Shown here: positions 47,446-60,394 of the stretch, one piece after another
How the letters are laid out: each line of letters opens with the position of its first letter
Numbering within the stretch: position 1 is the stretch's first letter
Assembly (NCBI GenBank): GCA_045837725.1
Contig: JBEWZL010000066.1
Coordinates: 1 to 64,000 of the forward strand
Source: Vermamoeba vermiformis
Lineage: Eukaryota > Tubulinea > Echinamoebida
DNA length: 64,000 nt
Reading direction: 5' to 3'
Notes under the pieces: generated by a model
The model's database searches: none
Seen by the model: the letters and a program-made list of their open reading frames with translations, nothing else
What the model was told of the DNA's origin: nothing
Made by a program: the position numbers and the translations under genes

Positions 47446-48704
47446 TTCGATACAATTAAATAAATATGATACAAGTGTAATAAATAAACAATTACAACTA
47501 CTCTAGTGTGGTCTATCTATCAGACCTTCAGTTTCGTTTCTTGCGTAGAACTCGGCGTTATTTTAGCCGGTGTCACTTGTCTCTCGTGCACCATTTATAG
47601 AAACTTCCAAATATAACAACGAAATCTGATTGAGTTTTGAGAATTTTAATCCGAAATTGATGGTACAACGACGTGCCAACGCAATAAATACGTAATTGTA
47701 TTTCTCCAATAAACGTCGCAGATCAACGCAAAAAATAATTTTTATGAAATTTCAATGCGAGTCGATTTCGGAAAGCGTTGGCGAATTGGAGAAGCTAGTG
47801 GAGTCTAGCTCCAAGACCCGTCATATAGGTCTTGTAATATATTTTAGTGCGCTGTCTTCAAGCTCAATGTTGAGCTGCGCGTAAGTAAAAAGGCGGGCAA
47901 ACGGAATCCAAAAAATTAATTTTAACTCGTAATATTAATTTTAATTAACGGTCAAAATATTGTTGTCACTTCTGGAATTTGCCCGCGTCTTAATAATTGC
48001 TATTACGACAATACAATTTTGCAATTAATTGAAGGTACACAAGAATCTTCTACTTCTATTTCGTACTACAGCGCAGTAAATAAATCATATAATATTATAG
48101 CACAACAATTTTACAATGTGAGTTTCTAACTTCAAGATCTAAACGTTTGTTTGTACTTCTTACCACGGTACAGTAGGCTAAAGTATGGTCCATTTGTATT
48201 CGTGCGCGTCGTAAAGCTCGTTGGAGTCGATAATAATAACACGTTGTGGTCATTATCAAGAACAATAAAGTTATAATGGATTAGATGAAAACTTTTCAGA
48301 ACTAATGTAATAACTGAACCAAGAGCACTGCTGCTGTATTGTAAGAAGCTGGTGCTATTGAATATGAGTATGTTTGTATTCTCAATTTATTATGATATGG
48401 TGGCATGCACATCACTAAATTGCGTACAAATGGAAAAACTTTATTACTGTCACGCGTACAGGTCCAAGTAAGTCAATCTTTTACAGTGTTTATTTACATG
48501 ATTATGTACAGTTTGATACGTCGCGCGTTTGCATGTAAAGTGAGCTCATAAGGCCAATTGAAAGTCGTCCACGATCTGTTCTTCTTCGGATCACGACGCG
48601 GGCACTGAGTTCCGAGGCGGAATTTGATGATTTACGCCTTTAAGCGCAATTACCCGTTGTGAGACATTCTTACAGTTGATTTGTACTTGAAGGAACTGGA
48701 TTCT
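47446..48704. other. Intergenic with unresolved open stretches on both strands
   Basis: 1.26 kb without an assigned gene. Plus strand: an ATG at 47743 opens MKFQCESISESVGELEKLVE, reaching a GTAAGT donor at 47882. Two further open stretches (about 47955-48120, with NNCYYDNTILQLIEGTQESS, and 48177-48273, with LKYGPFVFVRVVKLVGVDNN) look coding, but no acceptor joins the first two. Minus strand: 48380-48170 is open (NILIFNSTSFLQYSSSALGS). I cannot tell which strand is real. The right end is the 3' UTR of the AMPK gene. Confidence 0.3.
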
Positions 48705-50849
48705 TCACTCTACCGGCATCGCATCTGAATCCCCGTCACTGAACTTGATCGGCGAGTCGTCCAAGCGGATCACGCGGTGCTCTTCAAACGATTTTGGCTT
48801 AATCTGTTGAGGCTCAGAGCTCTTAAGTGGCGGAGATACACTTCCTCCGCTAACACTCAATGGAGGTGAGACTGGCACGCTCGGATTTGCATCTCCAGGT
48901 GGTGAAGGTAGCTCTTCAATAAGATCTTCTTCTTCCACGCTCGTGTAGAATACAGTTGTCACGTACTTCGTTTTGTATCGGAGCGATAAACCAAGCACTA
49001 AGACGTCTTCATCCATGTTCGTTGTCGCGGATTCTTCGTCACTATGATCTGCCGTTACATGACGAGACTGGAAGTACAAATGATTCAACATCACATGATG
49101 GGGCAAGGGAAGAGTATCTAGTCGCACATCTGACAGTTGTCAAATAGTTTAGTAAGGATTTCAAGCTAAAATTAGAGGGAAAAGTAAATAAATTTGAAAT
49201 TCTTACCAAGCGAGTTTTCAGGACCAGTGTTCTCCGTTAATTTATGGTACTTGACCGAGTTGGTATTGAGCAATGCGCGTTCAAGATGCGCAGGAAGCTC
49301 CACGGGTTCAGTCTTCTTCCTCTCCCGATCTTTGCTCGATGCAGAGCCTTTTCTTACAGGACCCGACGGCGGAGCGCTAGTCGGTGCAGGCTCTGGTGCA
49401 CCAAAGTCTATAATAGCTTGTCCATATTCGCCAGGCGGACTTGAACTCAAATCCGCTTTGGCGGGACGCGAGCTGAAATCATGTAACGGTCGCACATCCA
49501 CAACGTTGGCTAATTTAGGATCCGATGAATTTGCGATAGGCGTTGAACCCACAATAGTAGCAGCTGCAGCGAGCACATTAGGAGGCATAGACGTGAAGGA
49601 GTCTTGAGGATTGTGTCGGATCTTTCCGTCGACTTTGAATCGATAGAGATATCGTCCTGGCCTTAAATTATGCACCAACATATGTTCTCCGTCTGATTTG
49701 ACCATCGGCGACCACTCAGACCATTGCATGCCTATAAGTAACGCCAAATCAGATCCGTGTTGATACGCACGATGAACGCACGGTAACTCGTGTGCTTGAA
49801 CTCATATTGCTTCTATAAAATATTGCGGTAAAACATACCTTGTGGAGCTAACTGAGGGCTGGTGCTGCCAACGCCAGGCGATTGATAGCTGAGCGGTGTA
49901 GCAGGCGTCGAAGCACTCAACGGCCGATATGAACTCGCGACTGGCGTGCCGACACTATTGCTCACATGAGGTGGCTGTTGCAGTGCTGGCAAGGGTGCAA
50001 GGACAGGTCTTAAGGGAATAGGAATTGACGCAGATTGCGGAGAATTATTATCCTGACCCGGAACAAAATTTCCAGATGGAGGCGAGCTTGCGATAGGAGT
50101 CGATGTGCCGTTAGAACTTGAGCCAATTAACGCTGATAGTGCCGAAAAGAACTTGACTGGTCGTGCAGGCGATGAATTGGCTTTGTTATCAGCTACGTTG
50201 TCGCTGTTGTTTGTCGCATCTGTCGGCGCAAACGGACCGATAAACGAAAGCTGGGCTTGGTGAGCTGTGGGATAAAAGTTAATTTAATATAAATTACGAT
50301 AGTGTACGTATTATTGAACAATAGCGCACAAAGATTTCGTTGTGCTCGGTAGGGCACACAGAAAATAAAACAAATTAAAAAATTTTCATTCGGAAATTTA
50401 GATCTGAATTTCTATTGTGTCGCTTGGAAGATTTGTAACGCGGTGTGCGCGAGGACGAGTTATGTGCGCGCGGTGAATAATTGAGATTTTCGTAGTATTA
50501 CCTGGTAGAGACCATTTGAATACCGTTGGAATTGTTGGTGTATCTGGATCGTCTTCCTCGCCAAACTTTTCCCCAAACCGAGAATTTGGGTCTATAATAT
50601 TCACCATTAATAAATAAATTTATTTTAAGCCAATAGTTACTAAATTGCACGGATTTGGAGCGTAAACCAATATTTAAAATTTAAAATTGTAAAATAACTT
50701 GAATTATTACCTAGTGACGTCTGATCGAAAGAAAATGGTGTAAATGATCCGACTTCTATAAATTTCGGCTCTTGCAAGGTATTTCTGTCAGATGGCGGAG
50801 ACCCCGCAATATTTGTTGGTGGATGTGGCTTGGGCTGAGTGATACCCAT
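48705..50849 (-). CDS. AMP-activated protein kinase beta subunit (AMPK/SNF1 beta) with an insert in the glycogen-binding domain
   Basis: Five exons, ATG at 50849. MGITQPKP begins with a Gly that could be myristoylated, as in known beta subunits. The CBM48 glycogen-binding domain starts with IPTVFKWSLP and continues AHQAQLSFIGPFAP, but is then interrupted by about 170 Ser/Pro/Ala-rich residues before QWSEWSPMVKSDGEHMLV and YLYRFKVDGKIRHNPQDSF. The C-terminal ASC domain is clear: LPHLERALLN-type (LPAHLERALLNTNSV), LPLPHHVMLNHLYFQS, then VLVLGLSLRYKTKYVTTVFY. Normally the protein ends about there; here 80 more acidic and Pro-rich residues follow. It forms the scaffold of the AMPK trimer. The long exon 3 is phase 1-1, so skipping it keeps the frame but removes a CBM strand. 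Confidence 0.88.
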
Positions 50850-51013
50850 TTTTTCGAGTTATTCCACGTGCGTATACTATGACATTAAAAGAACTAATGT
50901 AAAATCGCCGTGATTGTGTTCATCTGAGGTCTTGATCGAGTGAAATGTCGAACTAAAATTAATCGCATTATTTCTTTGCAAACAATGCAGCGCAACTTAG
51001 CTATCACCTAGAT
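50850..51013. promoter_or_regulatory. Divergent promoter, AMPK beta and methyltransferase genes
   Basis: Only 164 bp lie between the two starts, so the promoters must overlap. No specific factor site is claimed. Confidence 0.45.
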
Positions 51014-52032
51014 ATGGAAGCGAAGCGACTTGAAGATCTATTGAGGTAAATATGACCGTTGCAAGCGTAGTCATCTGGATGGCGCAATTTCTTCTGATCT
51101 TTAATCAAACGATGATTATGAATTAAATCTTATCTTAATATATTTGCAGAGGTTCACGAACAATAGATTTCAAGCAAGGGATATCAGTCAAAGTAAAAGA
51201 ACAACGCGGTGATAGCATTGGCGCGAGGTTATGGGAGAGCGTATGTCGATAAAATTATTAAATATCGAGTATATTAATACTAATATGAATTATCAGTCCT
51301 TATTTCTCTGTAAATACTTCGAGGGTGACGAGATCTTCGATAAGATTTTTGATTCCAAAAACGTAATCGAGCTAGGCTCAGGCGTTGGCCTTTTGGTAAG
51401 TTCCCTACGATCAAAATAATATTTATTATCATATTATTAATAAATTATTGTGTTAGGGTATTTTTGTATGGAAGAGGTTCAAGCAGTGCAAGAGCGTAGT
51501 TCTAACAGATCTAGCTTCGATTGTCCCGAACCTGACGCAGAATCTCGATCAAAATATCGAAGAAGATGCCGATGAGGATGATGAGAGGAGGATATCAGTT
51601 CACGAGCTGTCATGGTAAGTTATAAAAGTGTCACGCAGATGCGCGCCCAACTGGGTAGTTAATTTTTTCTTAAAATGACTTAGTACACCAGTTTACATTA
51701 AATACGATCATAAATTAATGCTTTTATTATATGCGCATGCTAATTAAGTGTTTAGGGGTCAACCAAGCATAGTACTAGAAAAAGCACCTTTCGACGTTGT
51801 TTTGTGCGCAGATCTGCTCTATAATCAAGCACTATTCCCTCTTCTATTAGAAACACTCATATCTCTTACTGCAGTCGATAGGTCAGTCATTTATTTTGCG
51901 CAGAAGTTGAGATGCGGATTTGAACACGAGTTTTTCGAGCAAGAACGGTTCATCGAATACTTTTCTATGAAAGAGCATACATTCGATAATGCACCTTTTA
52001 TTAAACTATTTGAAATAAAGCGGAGGAAGTGA
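51014..52032 (+). CDS. METTL21-type (family 16) protein methyltransferase
   Basis: Exons about 51014-51048, 51149-51240, 51297-51395, 51457-51614, 51756-52032. A short N-terminal arm (EAKRLEDLLRGSRTIDFKQG) is followed by a W/S pocket (RLWESSLFLCKYFE) and a Rossmann core: motif I NVIELGSGVGLLGIFVWKRF, acidic loop VVLTDLASIVPNL, and post-II FDVVLCADLLYN, corresponding to the DxxY region of lysine methyltransferase family 16. It ends FIKLFEIKRRK. Relatives methylate lysines of chaperones and elongation factors. The exact target cannot be told. An acidic insert (NIEEDADEDDERR) lies between motifs. Confidence 0.8.
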
Positions 52033-52088
52033 TTCATTTTGTTTTTGGATGTTGGACCTTTCATACTAAACTTTCTTAAAATGTAAAT

Positions 52089-54678
52089 ATGGAACAAGAC
52101 CACAACGCAACGAGGAAATTCGACGAGGGAGCTTCAGATTTACCTCCTTTAACCAAATGGGAAGGATTCTATTGGGACGATGCTTCTTCTCTATTTCCAT
52201 TAATTACGGGCCATCAAGGCATAGTAATTAATACCAATTTGATTATTAACGGTGGATTTTCTGGAATATATAGCAACGTCACATATAAATTAAATTTGGG
52301 TAAGAAACAATTTGGAAAAAAATCGTAAAATTCAATAGATCTGGTTATTTAACCTTTGTTTTAACGCCGAAATTATTAAAAAAATTCATACAATATTAAT
52401 GCAATTTGTTCAGATATTTTGGAGTGGAGCCCGCAGTATTCGAGTAACGTTGTCATTCCACCTGAATTCGTTGGTCGTCAATGGCACTCACTAGTACGAT
52501 ACAAAAACAAATTGTATACATTTGGTGGTGCTGTTGATGTTGATCCGCATCAGTTTGCTGACATTTTTGAGTACGATCCCGGTAAGACTGGCAAAGACAG
52601 ATCTCGGTCTTTAAATCACAATTTAATGAAATATTCTCAGTATAAAGTCTCTGATAATATTGATTTTATTAGCTTTTTGTAAGTGGCAGAAGATCGAGGT
52701 GGTCAACCAAGACTCTGAGTCCAATGTTCCTCTTCCTCGTTATGTACATTCAGCGGTAGTATACGAAAACGGAATGTATATTTACGGCGGAAAAATGGAC
52801 ATAAATGACACTGCGATTACTTTAGCTGATTTATGGCGGTTCGATCTGGGTAAGTGGATCTCATCTCTGCTCAATTATACGCCAATAAGATGAAGATTCT
52901 AAAAAATCACTATTAAGAATTACCTTAAGCGTAAATATCGACTGATCGATTATTATAGATACCCACATATGGACCAAGTTGGAGCCAACAGGAGAAGCTC
53001 CAACAGCGCGTCGTGCGCACTTGGGAATAGTATACGAGAGAAAAATGCTTATATTCGGAGGATGGAATGGAAAAGATCATTTCAACGACGCTTATTATTA
53101 TCACTTCAGTAAGTTGCTGGATCTGCTTCCTCGAACTACGTTTTTGAATAATGTGTTAATATTCGATTTAAGAGAAGAATCAATGGACCAAAATCGATCA
53201 ACGGGGAGATATTCCGCCGCCTAGGCAACTTCATACAGCCATTATACGCGGCGGAAAAATGATCGTGTTTGGTGGCAAAGAAACGAGGCCAGAAGATCCG
53301 GAGAATTCACGATATACCGGTGATTTATACGAGTTTGATTTCAGTACGTAGCGTTTTTGTAACCTCATTATTATTGAGTATTAATGTTGTACTTAGGCAC
53401 GAGCACATGGAAAAAATTTGACGTGGACGGATCTCCTCTTGCTCGAGGAGGTCATGTGATGTTCGAATATAACAATTACTTACACGTGGTTGGAGGCTAC
53501 GATGGCAACAGAAAGAACGATTTATGGCGCTTAAGTATGGCACCGTAATCTATTATGAGATAGTTGATATTAATTTTATTTGAACCGCAATCTAGAGCTC
53601 CCTGCTGCAGATAATTTTGAAGAAAAAATTCGAAGTATTTCAGCGAGATTACAGAGTGATTTAAAGAAGGTCTATCAATTGAAAGAATACAGCGACTTCG
53701 TGGTGCAAGTTGAAGGACAAGATTATCATTTGACATTTGGCTTTATTGAGCGTCAGGTGTCCGAAGCTACTAACGATTATTCGGGACGGCAAAATTCTAA
53801 TGGACATTTCCAAGAATCTGATGAACATTTTAATTGATTACATCTACGAAGAACGGATTAGATCTCGACCAATTTACTTCGTAGACGCATTCGAAGTGCA
53901 CGTGCTGGGGCTTGAATTAGACTTACCATATATGGCAAGAGTTATTGAAGACCTGGCACTAGACGTTATTGACAAAGATAATGCACTAGATGCTTATTCA
54001 TATTTTAAAACACCACGGATCCGAAACAGGTACTGACCGATCTCTTTGCTTAATGGTTTTGCAGTAGTCTCTTCGATTATGTACTGAGGTTCCTAATTTG
54101 GTAAAACAATAGGTGCAGAGAAATTAGCGGTGATTTGACGCTGATGGATGTTGTCACCGAGCCTACAACGATGCCTAAGCCAAATTTAGCGGAAAATTTA
54201 CTGGAATTATTACGAACCGGAGCATATTCGGACATTACTATTGTGGTCAACGAGCAAGAATTCAAATTGCACAAGTTCATTCTCTATCGACGGTAATATT
54301 CACTATTTAGTTAATTAAGCGCTTATTAACAGTATCATATACAGGTGTCCTTTTTTCAAAGGATTTTCAGAGTTCAATCAACGTACATCCGGATGCGCTA
54401 TCGTGCACAAACCTCAAATGCCTTTAACCGCTTTCAAATCACTCCTTCAATACATATATGGCGCTACTGTTTCTTGCGAAAGCGCAGAAGATTGTTTTTG
54501 GTTGCTACAAGAGGCTTCTTATTACATGATCGATGACAAGTTCTTTTACGAGAAAGTTGCGGATCTGATCAGCGAAAACATCAGCGTAGATACTGCCAAT
54601 AGCTTGTTAGACATTGCGAACAAATTTCAATTTAATGGTATTGAAGACATTAAGCGGGCGATTCGTGCTGTAATGTAA
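52089..54678 (+). CDS. LZTR1-like kelch / double BTB protein; frame break near 53736
   Basis: Multi-exon, ATG at 52089. Five to six kelch repeats (GRQWHSLVRYKNKLYTFGGA, PRYVHSAVVYENGMYIYGGK, ARRAHLGIVYERKMLIFGGW, PRQLHTAIIRGGKMIVFGGK, ARGGHVMFEYNNYLHVVGGY) are followed by a first BTB (EYSDFVVQVEGQDYHL, LLSVRCPKLLTII) and BACK-like region, then a second BTB (GAYSDITIVVNEQEFKLHKF, LLQYIYGATV) and BACK. LZTR1 has the same order and directs CUL3 to Ras proteins; whether this one does is inference. Near 53736 one extra base in a TTTGG run shifts the frame inside the first BTB, with no intron to explain it. Probably a sequencing error. Confidence 0.82.
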
Positions 54679-55430
54679 TGCAATAAATTGGCAGGTAAAA
54701 CCGATTCGGTTCAATTAGAAGTAACAAACATGTTGATGAAACGCGAGGCATCTAATTAATTTTCGCATCTTTCAGTGTCTGGATTAAATATTAGGCGAAC
54801 GTAGTATTACCTTGCGCGGCCCAATAAAAGAGGATGCGATCATGACCGAAATGTTAACTTAAAAAGGTAATAATAATTTTCAAAAAATCGTACGGCACAC
54901 CAAGATTTTATAGCCGAATATCTCAATTTTAAAAAGCAATCTGCAGACCAGATCCGAATTTCTCTAATTAATTTTGAAATTGATCTAGCTGCTGTACCAT
55001 TAAGTTTTGGTCTACAAATTCTTCCAACGTGCGACCATATTTTTAGCTTTGGCGAGATTGATTAAGGATTAATAACCATAAAAAACACGTGATTTTCCTT
55101 TATCAGATAACGGAATAATCCACCAGCAAATTTAATTGACCAGAAAAATTAGCATCATTTACTATTTATTTATGACATATAGCGACCACACGTACTAATA
55201 TTCATTTTAGTACAAAGTGTTGGTGCCAGATTCGAACAACGCTTGCTGTGAAGAGATCTTGCCACGAGAAGCAAGCAGAATAAATCAACGAGAAAATTAG
55301 GATCGATAGGCGATATTAAGAGAATTATCGAACAAATTTGGCGGAGAAAAGTCAACTTAAGACAAAATTGAACCACATCCACTACGGCCTGAAAAACTCG
55401 ATCTGTCACGTTTAGCTTAGCTCAGAAGAT
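54679..55430. other. Intergenic, no gene seen
   Basis: 752 bp between two plus-strand genes. A minus-strand frame at 55170-55409 is open but starts at GTG, has no motif and no partner exon, and is judged chance. The region should hold the promoter of the surface-protein gene. Confidence 0.45.
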
Positions 55431-58400
55431 ATGATATCTATCAATACTTGCTTTATCCTCGTAGCATTGTTGGCGGTGGCCTCGGCGCAGTTCTGCCTGT
55501 ACTCTGATGGAACAACCACATCTGGTGAACTCGAGAACGGATTCTGCAACTGTTACAGCGGTTACTACTCATCGGAAGGTGACTTATCAAACTGCATGAC
55601 CAAAGCACCAAGCTCTTGCGTATTCAATGCTGCACCAACGCAGTTATCGACAAATTACGTGCCGATCTTGGATGAAGCTGCCAGCAAAGTCGTCGAAAAC
55701 AATCTTATACTAGTGGTTAGATCACCCTTAGTCTACTCAAGATTAAGAACTACTTTGGCGCTGCAAGGCGGCAATCCTTACTTTTCCTATCCGAGCACGT
55801 ACTGGCAAAAGTACGTCGAAGATTGTAACGATACCTTCGTATTCAAAATGCCTTTAAAATCCGCCCTGAGTAAGTAATCTACGTTTATACATATTATAAC
55901 TGCCGGATAACGTCGGCGATATGTTTGGAGTACGAATCCGAGCAGTACCAATTTTTAGACTCCGTTTCACGAATTTTAAATTTGACAATTGGATTTATTT
56001 ATAGGTGCTGGATTTGATCGCTCCGAAGACGACACGTATTATTACCTCTCTGGCGTGCTGATGGTCGTGTACTACGATCAGATCGGCGAACTTAGAGGAC
56101 AACCTGTAACCAGAACTACTCAAAGCATTCTTCGCATCGAGATTAGATTCCCCAAGAAAATAACAGTACGTTCATATATTATGATGAGATTTACTGTCCA
56201 TTTAAAATTCAAGATTCAAGGATCCTTCAGTACATTAAATTATTCCGTACTTGGAAAATACGAAATGAAATATTACGCGTTATACTATATTAATATCGGT
56301 CTAATCGATAAATAAGTCCGATTATGTGATCGAATTAAATAAGACGGCATTTCGTCAATCGCATCTGTATTGACCTTGATTGTTTTAGGTAACGAGCAAA
56401 GTCTATGCTATTAGTGACCTTAGTCTTGAAGCTGTTATTACCTATCAAGGTTATGACCCTGAGACTAACAGAGGTACGAACAACTTACCGTTCAAGCTGC
56501 ATCCGCGTACTGAATAATTCCGTTTAGGTGTTATTGAATTCGTTACATCAGTTCCATTCCCGTTGAAAGTAGCAGCAATTGAAGAAATTGTATCGCCTGA
56601 TCCACTCACTAGTGTGGCAACGGACATTTCGAAGGTTTCATGCGGATCGGGAACTGACTCCAATTGTCTTCAAAAGTTCCGCATGTACATCAATCCAAAT
56701 GGTGCTTGCAGACTCAATGGCGAGTATACTCTTACTGTCTCCTTCGACTGCCGAAACCTTCAATGCCCTAAGCTTGGATTCGGATCCATTGTCGCAACAC
56801 TCCAGTCCGAAGACTTTTGTAACGTGATTCGATTGGATATTGACCTCACAGGCTCTATGAACACGTTTTCCGACTCTTCAATGACCAATTTGAGCTCGTC
56901 GTTCGTTCCCAGCCAATCTCCGTACTTCGTTGCAACCGTGGATTCGACACGTGCCCTGATCCAGTCGTCATCTATCATCGAAGTGTTCTACAAATTACCC
57001 GATGGTAGCTCCAACACTTTATATACTGGTACGGTATTGTCATATCTTAGAGCATTTTAAGACCGGTGCTAATGTCTGGATCTAGACTCCACAACTACTC
57101 CACTGGGCGAAGCTAATTATGTCAATGTGACGACTTTGGACCCTAAAACCAACTCATTTAGCGTCAAATTGACCGTTGGTAACGGTGGCTTTGACTTGCT
57201 TTCTCTTCAGAACTTGGATCCGAGGTACGTGTTCACCTGCTACTTTTAGTCACAAAAACTAATATGATTATCATTATAGTTGGACTACCCCTATTATACC
57301 ATGCAACTACCCCTACAGAAGAGCCTATTGGTGCACCAGTCAGCGCAAACTACGATCGATCCGATCTTAGAATGTGTCGAGCAAGTGGATGACCAGACCT
57401 TCATCGCTTATTTTGGCTACAACAATCCTGGATTGACTGTGCGCATTCCTGTTGGCCCTGAGAATACGTTCAACAGCACAGGCGTATTTAACGACAATAT
57501 GGGTCAAGCCATTCGTTTCGTTCCCCATCGAACTCGTACGATTAATTCTTCGAAAAACCGTTGCAGGACCACTACTTGCAATCACTTTTGAAAACGTATA
57601 AAATCAACAACAAGACTAACGTAGATATATTAGAATACTACCCGATGGCCTTGTTTTCGGTCACGTGGAATGGCACCGATGATCTCGTTTGGACGTTGAA
57701 TGGAGTGAACAGAACTGCCTCCTCTAAGAACCTGTCAGTTCGATGCCCGTCAACGCTCGAATTTGAGTTCTCGTTGAACTGGACGAACCCTTTGACGCAA
57801 CAACAGTACAATAATTTCCACACTGCTCTTGCTACTAGCATGTCACTTCAGCCTCAACAGCTGATCTTGGCTGGCGCGACTGTCCTCAACACGATCACCA
57901 CTTATACGTTCAGAATCGTTGAAAATTTGAACGTTTCGGATGTGACTCCGAAAGAGGCGTTATTGACGTTATTGCCCATGAGATCAAACGCGACACAAAT
58001 GCAATTGATCGTGGATCCGTTCTCTCAAAACCTTGGAATTCAATTTGCTGGTAAGTTTAGATTAAACAAGCCTACTTATATCGAGCCTTATTTAACTTTG
58101 TTATTAGGCATTGCTTTGATGCCTACAGGAGTTGAAGTTCAAAGTAACAGCGACTCCAATTCTGCGATCCCGGTGAAGACGATCAACAGTTGGATCTCTC
58201 TTTGCAAATAACAAAAGGTTTGCTATTGAGCATCATTTCCTAATTAGGCAAGTTAACTAATGTTAATTTTTCCGTCAGACGCGTGGAACGAGATTCTACT
58301 TCGGGACAAGTTCAGTTCTATGCTGTCGTTGAAGTCACGTGGCAATCGATCACCGTGCAAAAGAAAAGATTTGCAATGAATGTTATGCAAAACGCTATTA

Positions 58401-58637
58401 CTGGCCGTCAATCGAAGAAATTTTCATCGGGTATTAATATTGACGCCACATCTGTTGTACAGCAGCCTTTGGGCTTTGGCCGTAAGTTTTCAAACTTCGA
58501 AATTTTATCAATTTTATTTATAACTAAAATTTGTTATTGTAGAGCGAACAGGTGACACTCGATCTCAAAACCAGATTGATGTGCATTCATTAATGTTCTT
58601 GGCCTCGCTTATCGCTTGCTTGTTATTAGTCTTGTAG
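55431..58637 (+). CDS. Large secreted, GPI-anchored surface protein with FGYNNP module
   Basis: About ten exons. A signal peptide (MISINTCFILVALLAVASAQ) is followed by a short Cys-rich EGF-like piece (CLYSDGTTTSGELENGFCNC). Several beta-rich segments with sequons follow (SVPFPLKVAAIEEIVSP, CRLNGEYTLTVSFDC). A distinctive module reads LECVEQVDDQTFIAYFGYNN then VRIPVGPENTF and FSVTWNGTDDLVWTLNG; the pattern tFxAhFGYNNPn...IPVGxxNxF recurs in cell-surface proteins of bacteria and protists. The C-terminus (SLMFLASLIACLLLVL) fits GPI attachment. Through 57280-57370 and 57520-57600 no single frame joins cleanly, so exon limits there are uncertain and further base errors are possible. Function unknown; perhaps adhesion. 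Confidence 0.72.
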
Positions 58638-58713
58638 GATCCAATTTTTTTCTTGTACAATAGTAAACTGTTTTATTACACATTTCGCTTATTTTCTTAT
58701 TTTGTTGTTATAT

Positions 58714-60303
58714 TTACACGGTTTCTTCGGCTTTTAGACTTGTTCCGTTAAAGGTAGATCCAGCTTGTTGTTCGGTCGCATCCAACGATTTTGAGTTGGA
58801 CGAGGTATTCTTCTTAGGAACATCGAATAAGAATATTCTCGCGAATGAATCGAAGAGGAGCATAGCGCCTACAAGAGCACTGGTCACTAGAAAACTGACC
58901 GGTTCTTCTTGGCATAATGCGAAAGCGATTGCAGTAATAATGCCACAAAACCGCGAGACGGCATTCAAAATCATTTTTGAATTTACCTAGAATAATAATA
59001 CGCATTAATATACTCCTTAAAGCAATATGGCGATGAAAACTGGTCTTAGTTAGTTCAACTTACTCTGTTGAGTCTTTTGACTCGTCGTATTTTGTTCGAT
59101 GCTTTCATTCTCATATTGATTTGTATAGCAGTAATGACGTAGAACACCAAAAATCCAAAAGAAATTACAAGAAAAGTGATCGTGAATGGAACTGTCGCGC
59201 CAAAGTCCAAGTAAAAGCTCGTGAGCATAATAACAACGTTGGCTACTAAGAATGTGATGGTAATCACGAAGAAGGGTATCTTTAGACGTGATAAGAACGG
59301 ATGTATAGTGATTGAAGCATCCGTTACAATTTCATGCCTAAAAAGGAAATATTTAGTTAGTTGCGAGATTTTCAATCCAACGCGTTGCGATTTGAAGATA
59401 TTACAACGAAAGGATTTATAATATTATTATAGCATTTCTTACCAATAAAAAGTCACCAATATAAATGTCGCCGTTCCAAATGGAATTGCTGCCGAATTTA
59501 CGTACAAGCTAAGCGCAGTCGGCAACATTTGAAAACAGCCTAGCGGGTCAACTACGCTAGACAGAATTCGCCCTAAAGTATACATAAAGTTAAATTAGCA
59601 ATTTCAAAGCTTTGACGGTTGATTCAGATCCGACTTACAAATGTTGGCAATAATTTCTAAAGCCAAACAGACTTGTGGGACATTAAAGTGCGCTCCTTGT
59701 ACTTTAATGAACATAATCAACTTATATAAGCTGTAGCCTATCAATCCTACGCCAACTGCGCCGAAAATAGCTCGCGAAACCACGTGCGTCGCAACGCTAA
59801 CTATCACCTGGCTCCATGGATTGCCTATTGGTAAAATCATAGGTGATTAGTACTATGACGCATTTACATTAATTAATTAAAGCCGGAAAGGTTTCGTAGA
59901 TCCGTAACTAAATTTTCCGGTTTTACGTTTCGAAATTAAACTTGAGCGCAAACTTGTAAGTATTCTTTTTATAATTTACCTTCAGAAGTGATTATTACTT
60001 CGATAATCTCGCCGCTATTCATCAGATCTACCACCTGAGTAAAATCATTTCGATAAACCGAAATAACTTCAACTTGAATCTCTTCGGCGTCTTGACCCGT
60101 ATAAGTGCAAAATTCTCGACCAGGTATTTCTAGGAAGAAGAAAGATCTTGTTAGAAAAGCTAATTTTAACGACGCAAGTTAGATCTGGCAATCTCGTGTC
60201 ACGAGGTGTCAAAAAATTCGCATTGCGGAATAACGACAAATTATTTTATAGATTTTATAGTTAAATCTTTTTTTGGGGTTTTTTTTTTTTTTTTTTCTTT
60301 TTT

Positions 60304-60394
<91 letters not shown>

